Below, one piece after another: positions 9,282-16,976 of a stretch of 64,000 nt of DNA. The notes below the pieces were generated by a model. That model ran no database searches, was not told where the DNA came from, and saw only the letters and a program-made list of their open reading frames with translations. The position numbers and the translations under genes were made by a program. The DNA is from Halothiobacillus sp. (GTDB taxonomy: Bacteria > Pseudomonadota > Gammaproteobacteria > Halothiobacillales > Halothiobacillaceae), in assembly GCA_020061705.1 (NCBI GenBank), contig JAGUXT010000055.1, forward strand, positions 124,001 through 188,000. Direction: 5' to 3'. Every line of letters starts with the position of its first letter. The first letter of the stretch is position 1.

Positions 9282-9980
9282 TTAGGCGGCAACAGGCGGC
9301 TTGAGCGTGACGACATCATCGGCAATGCGCTCGACCAATTCAGGGTGGTGGAAAATTGCCAACATGGCGACCCCGTGCGCTTTAAGGCCATCAAGTTGCT
9401 GGATGACGCGGTCGGTGGTCAGCGGGTCAAGCGAGGCGGTGGGTTCATCCAGCAGCAATAAACGCGGGCGTGAAATCAGGCCACGCGCCAAGTTCACGCG
9501 CTGCTTTTCGCCGCCGGAAAACGTGGCAGGCGGTACGCTCCACAGGCGTTCAGGCACATTGAGTGCATCCAGCAAGGCACAGGCTTGGGTGCGCGCCTCA
9601 GATTGATCCATGCCGCGCTTCAATAAAGGCTCGGCCACGACATCTTGCGCGCCACGACGCGGCAGGCAGTATAAAAACTGGGTTACAAAGCCGATTTCTT
9701 CGCGGCGTAAGTCCAGAATTTGATGCTCTGAGGCCTGCGCCAAATCAATCTGCGTGCCCGCCGCAGTGCGAAACACAATGCGCCCCGCGCTAGGCAAATA
9801 GCTGCGATACACGCCTTTGAGCACCGAGGATTTACCCGTACCGGTCGGGCCAATCAGCGCGGTGAGGCGGCCTGGAAAGACTTTGAAATTCACATCGTTC
9901 GAGGATGGAATGATTGTGCCTTGCGCGTGGTTGATAAAGGTTTTATTGAAACCTTCGACTTCTAAAATAGGCTGTAACAT
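9282..9980 (-). CDS. phnL: C-P lyase ATP-binding protein PhnL
   Basis: An ABC-type ATPase of 232 residues that belongs to the C-P lyase machinery, not to the PhnCDE transporter. Walker A GPTGTGKSS is at residues 44-52, and the signature FSGGEKQR and Walker B LLLLDEPT are intact. ATG 9980 was preferred; an in-frame TTG five codons upstream is possible. An inverted repeat CGGCTT/AAGCCG lies in the 24-bp gap at the end of phnK. Confidence 0.95.
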   Translation of the reverse strand: MLQPILEVEGFNKTFINHAQGTIIPSSNDVNFKVFPGRLTALIGPTGTGKSSVLKGVYRSYLPSAGRIVFRTAAGTQIDLAQASEHQILDLRREEIGFVTQFLYCLPRRGAQDVVAEPLLKRGMDQSEARTQACALLDALNVPERLWSVPPATFSGGEKQRVNLARGLISRPRLLLLDEPTASLDPLTTDRVIQQLDGLKAHGVAMLAIFHHPELVERIADDVVTLKPPVAA

Positions 9981-10004
9981 GTTGTTATTACTCAATAGTT
10001 CGGC

Positions 10005-10835
10005 TTATAAAGCCGAGGCCACAAGGCGTTGCGTGTACGGATGTTGCGGGTCTTCCAGAATCTGATCGGTCAAGCCGGATTCAATCACGCGGCCATATTT
10101 CATCACCAACACGCGGCTGGTAAGTAAACGCACCACGCCTAAATCGTGGGTGACGACGATCATGGCGGTATTGAGTTCGCGTTGAATTTCCAAGATTAAA
10201 TCGAGAATTGCGGCTTGCACGGATAAATCCAGACCGGTGGTGACTTCATCCAAATACAACAACGGCGGTTGGGTGGCGAGCGCCTTGGCAATCTGCACGC
10301 GCTGCTGCATTCCGCCGGAGAATGCGCCGGGTTTTTCGTCCATGCGCTCAATCATCACTTCGGTACGGCGCAGCAATTCGCGTGCGCGCTCGCGGATTTG
10401 GCCGTAATGCGCCAAGCCGCTCATCAGCAAGCGTTCGGCGATATTGCCGCCGGAGCTAATGCCAAAATTCAGGCCAAGATTGGGGTTTTGATACACCATG
10501 CCGTAGCGATGGTTGCGCAGCCAGCGGCGTTCGGCGGCATTTAGCTTAAACAAATCCCATTGCCGGTCGTCGTCGAAAAAAATCGCCTCGCCGTGGGTGG
10601 GCATTTGGTCGAAATACAGGTTTTTGACGGCGGTGGACTTGCCCGAACCGGACTCGCCCATAATGCCCAAAATCTCGCCCTTGTAGAGATCAAACGAGAG
10701 ATCATGCGCCGCCACCACCGAGCCGCAATGCGGGCAGATATTGGTGTCGAACTCGGGGCCGGTGCTCTCAAAACACTGGGGGCAGCCTTTGCCAAAAATT
10801 TTGGAGAGGCCGCGTACTTCTAAAATTTTATCCAT
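10005..10835 (-). CDS. phnK: C-P lyase ATP-binding protein PhnK, with a Cys4 insertion
   Basis: An ABC-type ATPase that docks on the PhnGHIJ core. The 276-residue protein is somewhat longer than the 252-residue E. coli form. The difference lies near the N-terminus, where C18-P-Q-C21 and C34-P-H-C37 form two CxxC pairs like a zinc ribbon, directly before the Walker A segment GESGSGKST (60-68). The signature SGGMQQR and Walker B LLYLDEVT are present. ATG 10835 has an AAGGAG ribosome-binding site 5 bp upstream. The gap to phnJ is 636 bp and holds the opposing parD-parE pair, so phnK is split from the upstream part of the operon. Confidence 0.95.
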   Translation of the reverse strand: MDKILEVRGLSKIFGKGCPQCFESTGPEFDTNICPHCGSVVAAHDLSFDLYKGEILGIMGESGSGKSTAVKNLYFDQMPTHGEAIFFDDDRQWDLFKLNAAERRWLRNHRYGMVYQNPNLGLNFGISSGGNIAERLLMSGLAHYGQIRERARELLRRTEVMIERMDEKPGAFSGGMQQRVQIAKALATQPPLLYLDEVTTGLDLSVQAAILDLILEIQRELNTAMIVVTHDLGVVRLLTSRVLVMKYGRVIESGLTDQILEDPQHPYTQRLVASAL

Positions 10836-10847
10836 GCTGGTTCTCCT

Positions 10848-10862
10848 TGGCAAAGTTTGCCA
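10848..10862. promoter_or_regulatory. Perfect inverted repeat upstream of parD, abutting the phnK ribosome-binding site
   Basis: TGGCAAA-g-TTTGCCA is a perfect 7-bp inverted repeat, 34 bp before the parD start. ParD-type antitoxins usually bind such repeats at their own promoter, and a weak TTTGCC-N17-TATTTT promoter for parDE begins within it (10856-10884). On the other strand it overlaps the first base of the phnK AAGGAG site. The operator role is inference. Confidence 0.45.
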
Positions 10863-10896
10863 TAATCGAGAGTGTGTATATTTTTGGAGTCAAACC

Positions 10897-11133
10897 ATGG
10901 CCACGATGAACATTTCCTTGAACGATGCTTTGCGTGATTTTGTGCAAGAGCGCGTTGAAACATCCGGATTTAGTAATGCCAGCGACTATGTGCGCAGCCT
11001 GATTCGTGCCGATAAAGAGCGGGCGGCCGAGGCGCGGCTGGAGGCTTTGTTGCTTGCGGGTTTGGCCTCGGGCGAAGCTCAACCGGTGGATGCGGCTTTT
11101 TGGCAAAAACTGCAGGCGCGGGCAGGGCTGTAA
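10897..11133 (+). CDS. parD: ParD-family antitoxin
   Basis: A 78-residue type II antitoxin. The N-terminal half (about residues 4-40, with SNASDYVRSLIR) matches the ribbon-helix-helix DNA-binding domain of the ParD/CC2985 family; the C-terminal part should wrap the toxin. ATG 10897 has a GGAG site 8 bp upstream; longer in-frame starts would run into phnK. The stop touches the parE start with no gap, as expected for a TA pair. It runs against the surrounding phn operon. Confidence 0.92.
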   Translation: MATMNISLNDALRDFVQERVETSGFSNASDYVRSLIRADKERAAEARLEALLLAGLASGEAQPVDAAFWQKLQARAGL

Positions 11134-11475
11134 ATGAGCGTGCCGATCACCATCCGCCCGCAAGCCGAGGCCGATATTGTGGGTATTGTGGATGGCTTGA
11201 AGGCGGAAAGCCCCAAGCTTGCGCAGGCATTTGTGCGCCAGTTGCAGCACAGTTTCACTTTGCTGAGTGATTTTCCGCTCATGGGGGCTTTGCGCAGCTA
11301 TCAGCATCCTAGGTTGCATGGGCTGCGCATGGTGCCGCTCAAGCAATTCGAGCGCTATGTGCTGTTCTACCTGCCGCATCCGCACGAAATTCAAGTCATC
11401 CGCGTGCTGCACGGGGCGCGTGATTTGCCCAGCTTGTTTGCAGAGGATGCGCAACGCATTGAGGGCGAGAACTAG
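11134..11475 (+). CDS. parE: RelE/ParE-family toxin
   Basis: A 113-residue toxin of the ParE/RelE fold. ParE toxins poison DNA gyrase; RelE relatives cut mRNA. The N-terminus PITIRPQAEADIVGI, the central LHGLRMVPLKQFERYVLFY and the C-terminal IQVIRVLHGARD are typical of the ParE branch. It starts directly after parD. The last codons overlap the end of phnJ on the other strand: the four bases CTAG at 11472-11475 hold both stop codons. The gyrase target is family knowledge, not shown here. Confidence 0.92.
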   Translation: MSVPITIRPQAEADIVGIVDGLKAESPKLAQAFVRQLQHSFTLLSDFPLMGALRSYQHPRLHGLRMVPLKQFERYVLFYLPHPHEIQVIRVLHGARDLPSLFAEDAQRIEGEN

Positions 11476-12338
11476 CATGGCTTGCCCTCCGCATGAGCCA
11501 TGCGGCTATCGCAATAATCGCTATCGGAGCATTGATAGACTTTTTCACCGCTTTTGGCATCAATAAATTCATCCAAAAAGCTGTCGTCTGCGCCGCAGCG
11601 TTCACATACGCGGCGTTGACCTGTCGCGGGATCATTGAAGTTTTCCACGCGGAACACGACATCCTCAAAGGCCAGCGGTTCGGCAACGGTGTACGGGGGC
11701 ACGGCGTAGATTTTTTTCTCGCGGCCTGCGCCGAGCAGAATCAGTGCGGGGCTTTGGTGCATTTTGGGCACGTCCCAGCGCGGAATCGGTGAGGGGTCGA
11801 TCACATAATGCCCGTTGATGCGCGTGGGGTAGCGGTGCGAGAGGGTAATTTCGTCGAATTTCACGATGTCTTCGTACAGCTTGACCAAGAGGCGCGAATA
11901 ATCGGCCTCGCCGTGCATGATTTTGCGCTTCTCTTCGGAAGACTCGACCACGACCAGCGCGTCGGGGTAGGGGACTTGCAGGGCAATAATCTGATCTTCA
12001 CGCAGCGGTATTTCAGGAATGCGGTGGCGCGACTGAATCAGGTCGGCCTCCGTCGTGTGCGTGGTGGTGTGGATACCGGGGCAGACTTTTTCGATAAAGT
12101 GGCGCAGGTTGACCGCGTTCACTGAATCGTCCGAGCCTTGGTCGATGACTTTGAGGGTTTCGCCTTCGCCAATCAGGGAGAGGGTTAGTTGCAGGCCGCC
12201 CGTACCAAAACCGCGCCCCATCGGCATTTCGCGGCTGGCATAGGGAACTTGATAGCCCGGAATGGCAATCGCTTTAAGAATGCTACGGCGCACTTCTTTT
12301 TTGGCGTATTCATCTAAAAACGCAAAGTTGTAGCTCAT
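11472..12338 (-). CDS. phnJ: Alpha-D-ribose 1-methylphosphonate 5-phosphate C-P lyase PhnJ
   Basis: The radical-SAM-type enzyme that breaks the carbon-phosphorus bond. The 288-residue protein has C245-x2-C248-x21-C270-x5-C276, the same spacing as the E. coli cysteines 241, 244, 266 and 272 that carry the [4Fe-4S] cluster and the catalytic thiol. G28, in IPGYQVPY, matches the Gly32 that forms the glycyl radical. ATG 12338 overlaps the phnI stop (ATGA). The enzyme should be active. Its 3' end is antisense to the end of parE. Confidence 0.97.
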   Translation of the reverse strand: MSYNFAFLDEYAKKEVRRSILKAIAIPGYQVPYASREMPMGRGFGTGGLQLTLSLIGEGETLKVIDQGSDDSVNAVNLRHFIEKVCPGIHTTTHTTEADLIQSRHRIPEIPLREDQIIALQVPYPDALVVVESSEEKRKIMHGEADYSRLLVKLYEDIVKFDEITLSHRYPTRINGHYVIDPSPIPRWDVPKMHQSPALILLGAGREKKIYAVPPYTVAEPLAFEDVVFRVENFNDPATGQRRVCERCGADDSFLDEFIDAKSGEKVYQCSDSDYCDSRMAHAEGKPC

Positions 12339-13450
12339 GATGCGTCTCCTTGCGTGGGCGCTTTGTTTTGGGTGGCACGCAGGCGATCCATGTCGGATTG
12401 GAAGGTGACGTAATGCGGCATTTTGTAGTGGTTGGCAAAGCCCATGGACTCGATGCCATCGACGTGCAACAGCACAAATTCGGGGTCTTCGGAAGGATTC
12501 GATGCGCCGTCTTTCATGCCTTTTTGCAACGAGCGATCCAAAATCGCCATGCTGATCGCCTTGGTTTCGTTGTGCCCTAGGCACGCGCCGTAACCCAAGG
12601 AGAAGGTTGGCAAGCCGCCATCATCTTCATCGGCTTCGTACATGGCGACGACTTCGCATTCGGTCATGAGTACTTCGCCGGCTTCAATCAGCTCGCCGGT
12701 TTCCGGGTGCGGCAACATGATGGGCACATAACCCACGCGCACTTCGGCAATGGTCGGGTGAACATCGCCATAGCCGCGCATGTTGGAGTAGGCAATGGCG
12801 AGCAGGGAGCCAGTTTCGGCGCGTGCCATGGTGGCGAGCGCGGCAGAGCGGGACACGGGGAAAATCAGCGGTTCACGAGTGATGTCGAAGGCGACTTGTT
12901 CGCGGCCTGCGGGGGTGGGGGCGAGTAAGCCCTCTTCACGCAGGTTATCGAGCACTTTGGGGAAGCTGTCGGGAATATCCGCAATATCAATGTCCTTAAA
13001 AAAGCGCGCGGCGGTGGCTTTGAAGGCCTCGGGCGATTCATCGACTAGCTCCATACGCATCAAACGCAGGGCGTAATCAAAAGTCGCGCCCAAGCGCTGG
13101 CCACCGGGAATGTCCTTGAATGAGGACGAAATGCGCCGCGTCACCCGCATCAAGCGGGTATCGATGAGCTGAGGCCCCGGCACACGCGGACGGGTGGAGC
13201 GGTAGGCTCGCAGGGCAAACGCGGCTTCTAGCGTGTCGCCTTGCATTTGCTTGATCGCTAAGGACGCGAGCTTAGGATGGTACAGGCCGCCTTCGGATAG
13301 GACGCGCCCGTGCAGGTAGCGCAGTTGGTTTTCAATCGCCGACAATGCGAGCGATTCGCCCGCTTCGCCTTCCGCGCAGCGCAGCGCTTCAAGCACTTGA
13401 TCGGCTCCGGCAATGGCTTGACCACCGCCTTTAATGGCAACGTAACCCAT
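12335..13450 (-). CDS. phnI: C-P lyase core subunit PhnI
   Basis: A 371-residue component of the PhnG2H2I2J2 core. With PhnG, H and L it replaces the adenine of ATP by the phosphonate to form ribose 1-phosphonate 5-triphosphate. The N-terminal segment MGYVAIKGGGQAI and the MLPHPETGELIEAGEVLMTECEV region are strongly conserved in PhnI. ATG 13450 shares one base with the phnH stop, and its own stop overlaps phnJ. Confidence 0.97.
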   Translation of the reverse strand: MGYVAIKGGGQAIAGADQVLEALRCAEGEAGESLALSAIENQLRYLHGRVLSEGGLYHPKLASLAIKQMQGDTLEAAFALRAYRSTRPRVPGPQLIDTRLMRVTRRISSSFKDIPGGQRLGATFDYALRLMRMELVDESPEAFKATAARFFKDIDIADIPDSFPKVLDNLREEGLLAPTPAGREQVAFDITREPLIFPVSRSAALATMARAETGSLLAIAYSNMRGYGDVHPTIAEVRVGYVPIMLPHPETGELIEAGEVLMTECEVVAMYEADEDDGGLPTFSLGYGACLGHNETKAISMAILDRSLQKGMKDGASNPSEDPEFVLLHVDGIESMGFANHYKMPHYVTFQSDMDRLRATQNKAPTQGDAS

Positions 13451-14004
13451 TAAATCACCTCAATTTGTGTGGTGCGCGGCAGGGCAACGATGCCATTACT
13501 GCCCGCAAGAAAAATATCCACGCCCATAGGGAAGGCGGTGTTCCAGTTTTGGCGCAAGTTCAGCCATTCGCGTGCCAAACCTTCAACATGCAGGCGTTGC
13601 TCGGTTTGAATGCCGGGGCCTGTCAGCTTGAGTTCAAGGCCATCATTCGCCCCAATGTGGCCAACGATGAGCACGAGGCTGGCTGATTTTTCCGGCTCTT
13701 CGAGCGTGCCAATGCGCGGTTTAATCGAGTGGACTTTTTCACCGCCAAGCAGGATGAAATCGGCGTGTTCCGCATCGACGGGGCACGCTTCTAAAAATGG
13801 CCAATCGGCTTTTGCGCACAGCAGGTTTTGCGGGTCAGCAAGGCTCACTTCGGCATCAAGCAGCGCGGCCAGAAGCGCACGATAAGTGGGCAAACCCTCG
13901 ACACTTGTGGGCAAAGCCACACAGCGACCGGGAAACGATTGGGCTTGGAGTGCAGCGCGAAACACCGCTTGTTGCACAGGGGCATTAAAAATAGGTTCAA
14001 GCAT
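13450..14004 (-). CDS. phnH: C-P lyase core subunit PhnH
   Basis: A 184-residue core subunit related in fold to PLP-dependent transferases but without cofactor binding. It is recognised by the FRALLQAQSFPG-type N-terminal region and the LRQNWNTAFPMGVDIFLA C-terminus, the common PhnH ending (xNxxFPxGVDxFL). ATG 14004 overlaps phnG by 8 bp and was chosen over upstream in-frame codons that lie inside phnG. Confidence 0.94.
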   Translation of the reverse strand: MLEPIFNAPVQQAVFRAALQAQSFPGRCVALPTSVEGLPTYRALLAALLDAEVSLADPQNLLCAKADWPFLEACPVDAEHADFILLGGEKVHSIKPRIGTLEEPEKSASLVLIVGHIGANDGLELKLTGPGIQTEQRLHVEGLAREWLNLRQNWNTAFPMGVDIFLAGSNGIVALPRTTQIEVI

Positions 14005-14476
14005 CGTCGTCGTCCTCATCGTCGGTTGCGCCCAACAGGCTGAAGTCCACCGTTGTGGCGGCGAGCATGGCTTTGCGCTCAAAGTCGATGCGTGCAACTG
14101 CCGTTGCGCCTTGCTGCATTAAGTCGAGCAAGGGCGCGGCTTCCGGCCACTCGGCGGCAATCAGTGCATCGGCAATGGCGAGGGTTTCGACCAGCGCCAT
14201 GTCATCCTCCATGACCCAAGCCGCGCCACGGGCTTCACGGTCATCTTGGGCGGTGACGGCAAGATGCACTTTTGCGAGTGGGATTTCGCCTAGGTTAAAG
14301 GCATCGGCAAATGCGCCATCGCGTAGCGGTAGTAAGGCGAGTCCGTTTTGTGGCAGGGCGAGATAGCGGGTTTGCAGTGTGCTTTTAAGCGCTGTGCCTG
14401 TGGCAAGCAGTGCTGCACGGGGCGCAGCCATGAGTAGGCGCATCCACTGCCCGCGTGGGTAGGTTGCTGTATTCAA
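13997..14476 (-). CDS. phnG: C-P lyase core subunit PhnG
   Basis: A 159-residue core subunit, identified by YPRGQWMRLLMAAP near the N-terminus (PhnG proteins begin with RQxWMxxLA) and by position. I place the start at TTG 14476: it overlaps the phnE2 stop (TTGA) and has GAGGA 8 bp upstream. An ATG at 14443 would cut the conserved N-terminus. The C-terminus ends in an acidic run of Asp and Glu. An unusual start codon in the middle of a coupled operon may lower PhnG synthesis. Confidence 0.88.
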   Translation of the reverse strand: MNTATYPRGQWMRLLMAAPRAALLATGTALKSTLQTRYLALPQNGLALLPLRDGAFADAFNLGEIPLAKVHLAVTAQDDREARGAAWVMEDDMALVETLAIADALIAAEWPEAAPLLDLMQQGATAVARIDFERKAMLAATTVDFSLLGATDDEDDDDA

Positions 14477-15276
14477 TGCAGTTTTCCTCGAACAAAGCTG
14501 GAAAGACGATCCAGCAACATGATGGTGACAATCAAAATAATCAGCAGCGCGGCGGATTGGTCGTACTCGAACATGCGCAGGGTGTCGTAAAGCGCAATGC
14601 CGATACCGCCTGCGCCGACAAGGCCGAGTACCGCGCCGGTACGAATGTTGCGGTCGAGGATATACAAGGTATAGCCACTCATTTCGCGCAAAATAGACGG
14701 CCAACCGGCATACATCATTTTTTGCGAGAAGCCCGCACCGACGGCATCCAGCGCTTCATATCGGCCTTTGTCCACGCGCTCTAAACTTTCGGCAAAAAAT
14801 TTACCCAAGAATCCTGCGGTGTGTACTCCAAGCGCCAGCGCCCCCGGCAGTGGTCCCAGACCAAAACTGGCCACAAACACCAGCGCAAGCAGCACATCCG
14901 GCATGGCACGCATAAAGTTGAGGGCTTCACGTGCCAGGTTGTACGTCCAGGCATTCGGAGATAGGTTGCGCGCGGCAAACGGGGCAATGAAAAAGGCGAC
15001 GACAAAGGCGAAAATCGTGCCCCAAAAGCCCATGGCGATGGTTTCCAGCATCAGCTTCACATACGACGGTGCTTGGCTAAAATCCGGATGACCGTAGCGG
15101 CTGAAGTATTCGACGATGTCGTCCCAGCCATAAATCAGGGTTTTGGGCGAAATGTCGAGCTGTACACCCGCCAACCAAACTACGCCTATCAGTGCCGTTG
15201 CCCAAATCGGCATTAAATTGCGTGGCCTAGGTGGCAAAGGCGGCAAGCTTTGCGCTGCAAGCGGTTTAACTGCCAT
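14473..15276 (-). CDS. phnE: Phosphonate ABC transporter permease PhnE, second copy
   Basis: A 267-residue inner-membrane permease with about six membrane segments and the permease loop motif (EALDAVGAG ... GYTLYILDRNIRTGAVLGLVGAGGIG) that contacts the PhnC ATPase. ATG 15276 has a GGAGGG site. It overlaps the first phnE by 11 bp. Two different permease genes suggest a heterodimeric channel; E. coli has one phnE. The two differ clearly in sequence. Confidence 0.94.
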   Translation of the reverse strand: MAVKPLAAQSLPPLPPRPRNLMPIWATALIGVVWLAGVQLDISPKTLIYGWDDIVEYFSRYGHPDFSQAPSYVKLMLETIAMGFWGTIFAFVVAFFIAPFAARNLSPNAWTYNLAREALNFMRAMPDVLLALVFVASFGLGPLPGALALGVHTAGFLGKFFAESLERVDKGRYEALDAVGAGFSQKMMYAGWPSILREMSGYTLYILDRNIRTGAVLGLVGAGGIGIALYDTLRMFEYDQSAALLIILIVTIMLLDRLSSFVRGKLH

Positions 15277-16090
15277 GACGATACCCTCCGCCAGAAATGA
15301 CCCGATTACGCAGTGAATCCGACAGGCGATCGACAATCGTCACCGCGAGATAAATGGCGAGCAAAATCACAATCAGGCGCTCAAATTCAAAGTAGCGAAT
15401 GCTGTTAATCAAGTCGAAGCCAATGCCGCCCGCACCGACAATGCCCAGCACCGTGGCGGCGCGGATGTTGTGGTCAAGCACATAGAGCAACGTGCCCACA
15501 AAGTCCGGCAACGCCTGCGGCAACATGGCGAAGTAGCGCACTTGAAACCAGCCTGCGCCGGTGGCGCGCAGACCTTCAATCGGCCCTATTTCGACCACTT
15601 CAATCGACTCGGCAAAGAACTTGGCCATAAAACCAATACTCACCACCGCAATCGCCAAAATACCCGGCAAAGGACCAAGCCCAATGGCAGAAACGAACAC
15701 CAGCGCCCAAACCAGTTCCGGCAGGGCGCGGAAAAACGAGAGCAGATCGCGGGTGATTTGCCCGACGATTGGGTGCGGCGTGGCGTTGCGTGCGGCCAAC
15801 ACGCCTATTGGCAAGCTGATAATGGCGGCAAGTACCGTGGCAATCAGCGCCATTTCCAGCGTTTCGAGCATTTTTTCAAACAGCTGCGGCAAATAATCCA
15901 AGGGCGGCGGCTTTTCAAACATGCGCAGGATGAACATGAATAAATCATCGAGCTTGCTAATTAAAAACAGCAGGTTGAATTCCACTAAGGGCGCCGAAAT
16001 CACGAGCAGAAAAATGACGCTCCCAAGCGTAATCCACATTGCGCGCGGCGGCAGACCGTCAGGCGTAGGCCAGCGTAGTTGCGGCAACAT
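15266..16090 (-). CDS. phnE: Phosphonate ABC transporter permease PhnE, first copy
   Basis: A 274-residue permease of the PhnCDE importer with the conserved EGLRATGAGWFQ and LDHNIRAATVLGIVGAGGIG segments. ATG 16090 has a strong GAGGAGG site but lies inside phnC, giving a 32-bp overlap. An internal ATG at 16039 would remove the overlap but loses the ribosome-binding site. It works with the second PhnE, PhnC and PhnD. Confidence 0.93.
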   Translation of the reverse strand: MLPQLRWPTPDGLPPRAMWITLGSVIFLLVISAPLVEFNLLFLISKLDDLFMFILRMFEKPPPLDYLPQLFEKMLETLEMALIATVLAAIISLPIGVLAARNATPHPIVGQITRDLLSFFRALPELVWALVFVSAIGLGPLPGILAIAVVSIGFMAKFFAESIEVVEIGPIEGLRATGAGWFQVRYFAMLPQALPDFVGTLLYVLDHNIRAATVLGIVGAGGIGFDLINSIRYFEFERLIVILLAIYLAVTIVDRLSDSLRNRVISGGGYRHGS

Positions 16091-16844
16091 GGTTGGCCTC
16101 CTCAATGACTTCCGGGCGGCGATACAGGGCTTCAATGACCTCATCGGTGAGGGCGGCGGGCGGGCCGTCAAAAATCACCTGCCCGGCGTTGATACCAATC
16201 ACCCGATCCGCATACTGGCGGGTGTATTCGACTTGGTGCAGGTTGGCGACCACCGCGATGTTGTCGTTCTTGCAGATGCTTTTAAGCAAATCCAGCACTT
16301 CGGCGCTGGTGAGCGGGTCGAGGCTGGCGACCGGTTCATCGGCCAAAATAATGCTGGGTTTTTGTGCCAGCGCACGCGCAATGCCTACCCGTTGCTGTTG
16401 ACCGCCGGAGAGTTGATCGGCGCGAATCCAAGCCTTTTCGCTCAAGTCCACACGGGCGAGGGCTTCGTGTGCAATTTCAAAATCCTCGGCGCGAAACAAG
16501 TGCAACATGCTGCCGAGCCACGAGCGATAGGCCAGCCTGCCGGTGAGCACATTGGTCATGACATTCAAACGACCGACAAGGTTGAATTGCTGAAACACCA
16601 TGCCAACGGTGCGCCGCACGGTGCGCAGGGTTTTGCGGGTCAGCAGGGTGTTGTGGACATGCACTGTGCCGGTGGTGGGGGTTTCAAGGCCATTCATCAT
16701 GCGCAGCAAGGTGGATTTCCCCGCGCCGGAAGGGCCGAGAATGACGGTAAAACTACCGGGTTCGATCGTCAGACTAATCCCTTTCACGGCCGATGTGCCG
16801 TTGGGATAAGTTTTGACGACCTGATTCATAACAATGGCGGACAT
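16059..16844 (-). CDS. phnC: Phosphonate ABC transporter ATP-binding protein PhnC
   Basis: A 261-residue ATPase that drives phosphonate uptake. Walker A GPSGAGKST, signature LSGGQQQRVGIARAL and Walker B IILADEPVASLDP are intact. The DEPVASLD form is typical of PhnC. ATG 16844 has GGAG 8 bp upstream; longer in-frame codons belong to the non-coding gap after phnD. That gap of 132 bp is the largest in the transport part of the operon. Confidence 0.96.
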   Translation of the reverse strand: MSAIVMNQVVKTYPNGTSAVKGISLTIEPGSFTVILGPSGAGKSTLLRMMNGLETPTTGTVHVHNTLLTRKTLRTVRRTVGMVFQQFNLVGRLNVMTNVLTGRLAYRSWLGSMLHLFRAEDFEIAHEALARVDLSEKAWIRADQLSGGQQQRVGIARALAQKPSIILADEPVASLDPLTSAEVLDLLKSICKNDNIAVVANLHQVEYTRQYADRVIGINAGQVIFDGPPAALTDEVIEALYRRPEVIEEANHVAATTLAYA

Positions 16845-16976
16845 AAGTGTCTCCAATTCAATGAGCGTTAAAAGCCTGCAACGCAAACACCGCAAATGCT
16901 TGAGTTGCAGGCCTTGCAATCTTGGGCAATCGGCGAAAACCTGTGTTCGAGTTTTCGCCGTTAGATCGTTAAAGAA

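Noticed and set aside
10001-10015. CGGCTT/AAGCCG palindrome at the phnK end as a terminator
   Set aside because: Only a 6-bp stem with a 3-base loop and no T-run, and phnL follows within the same operon.
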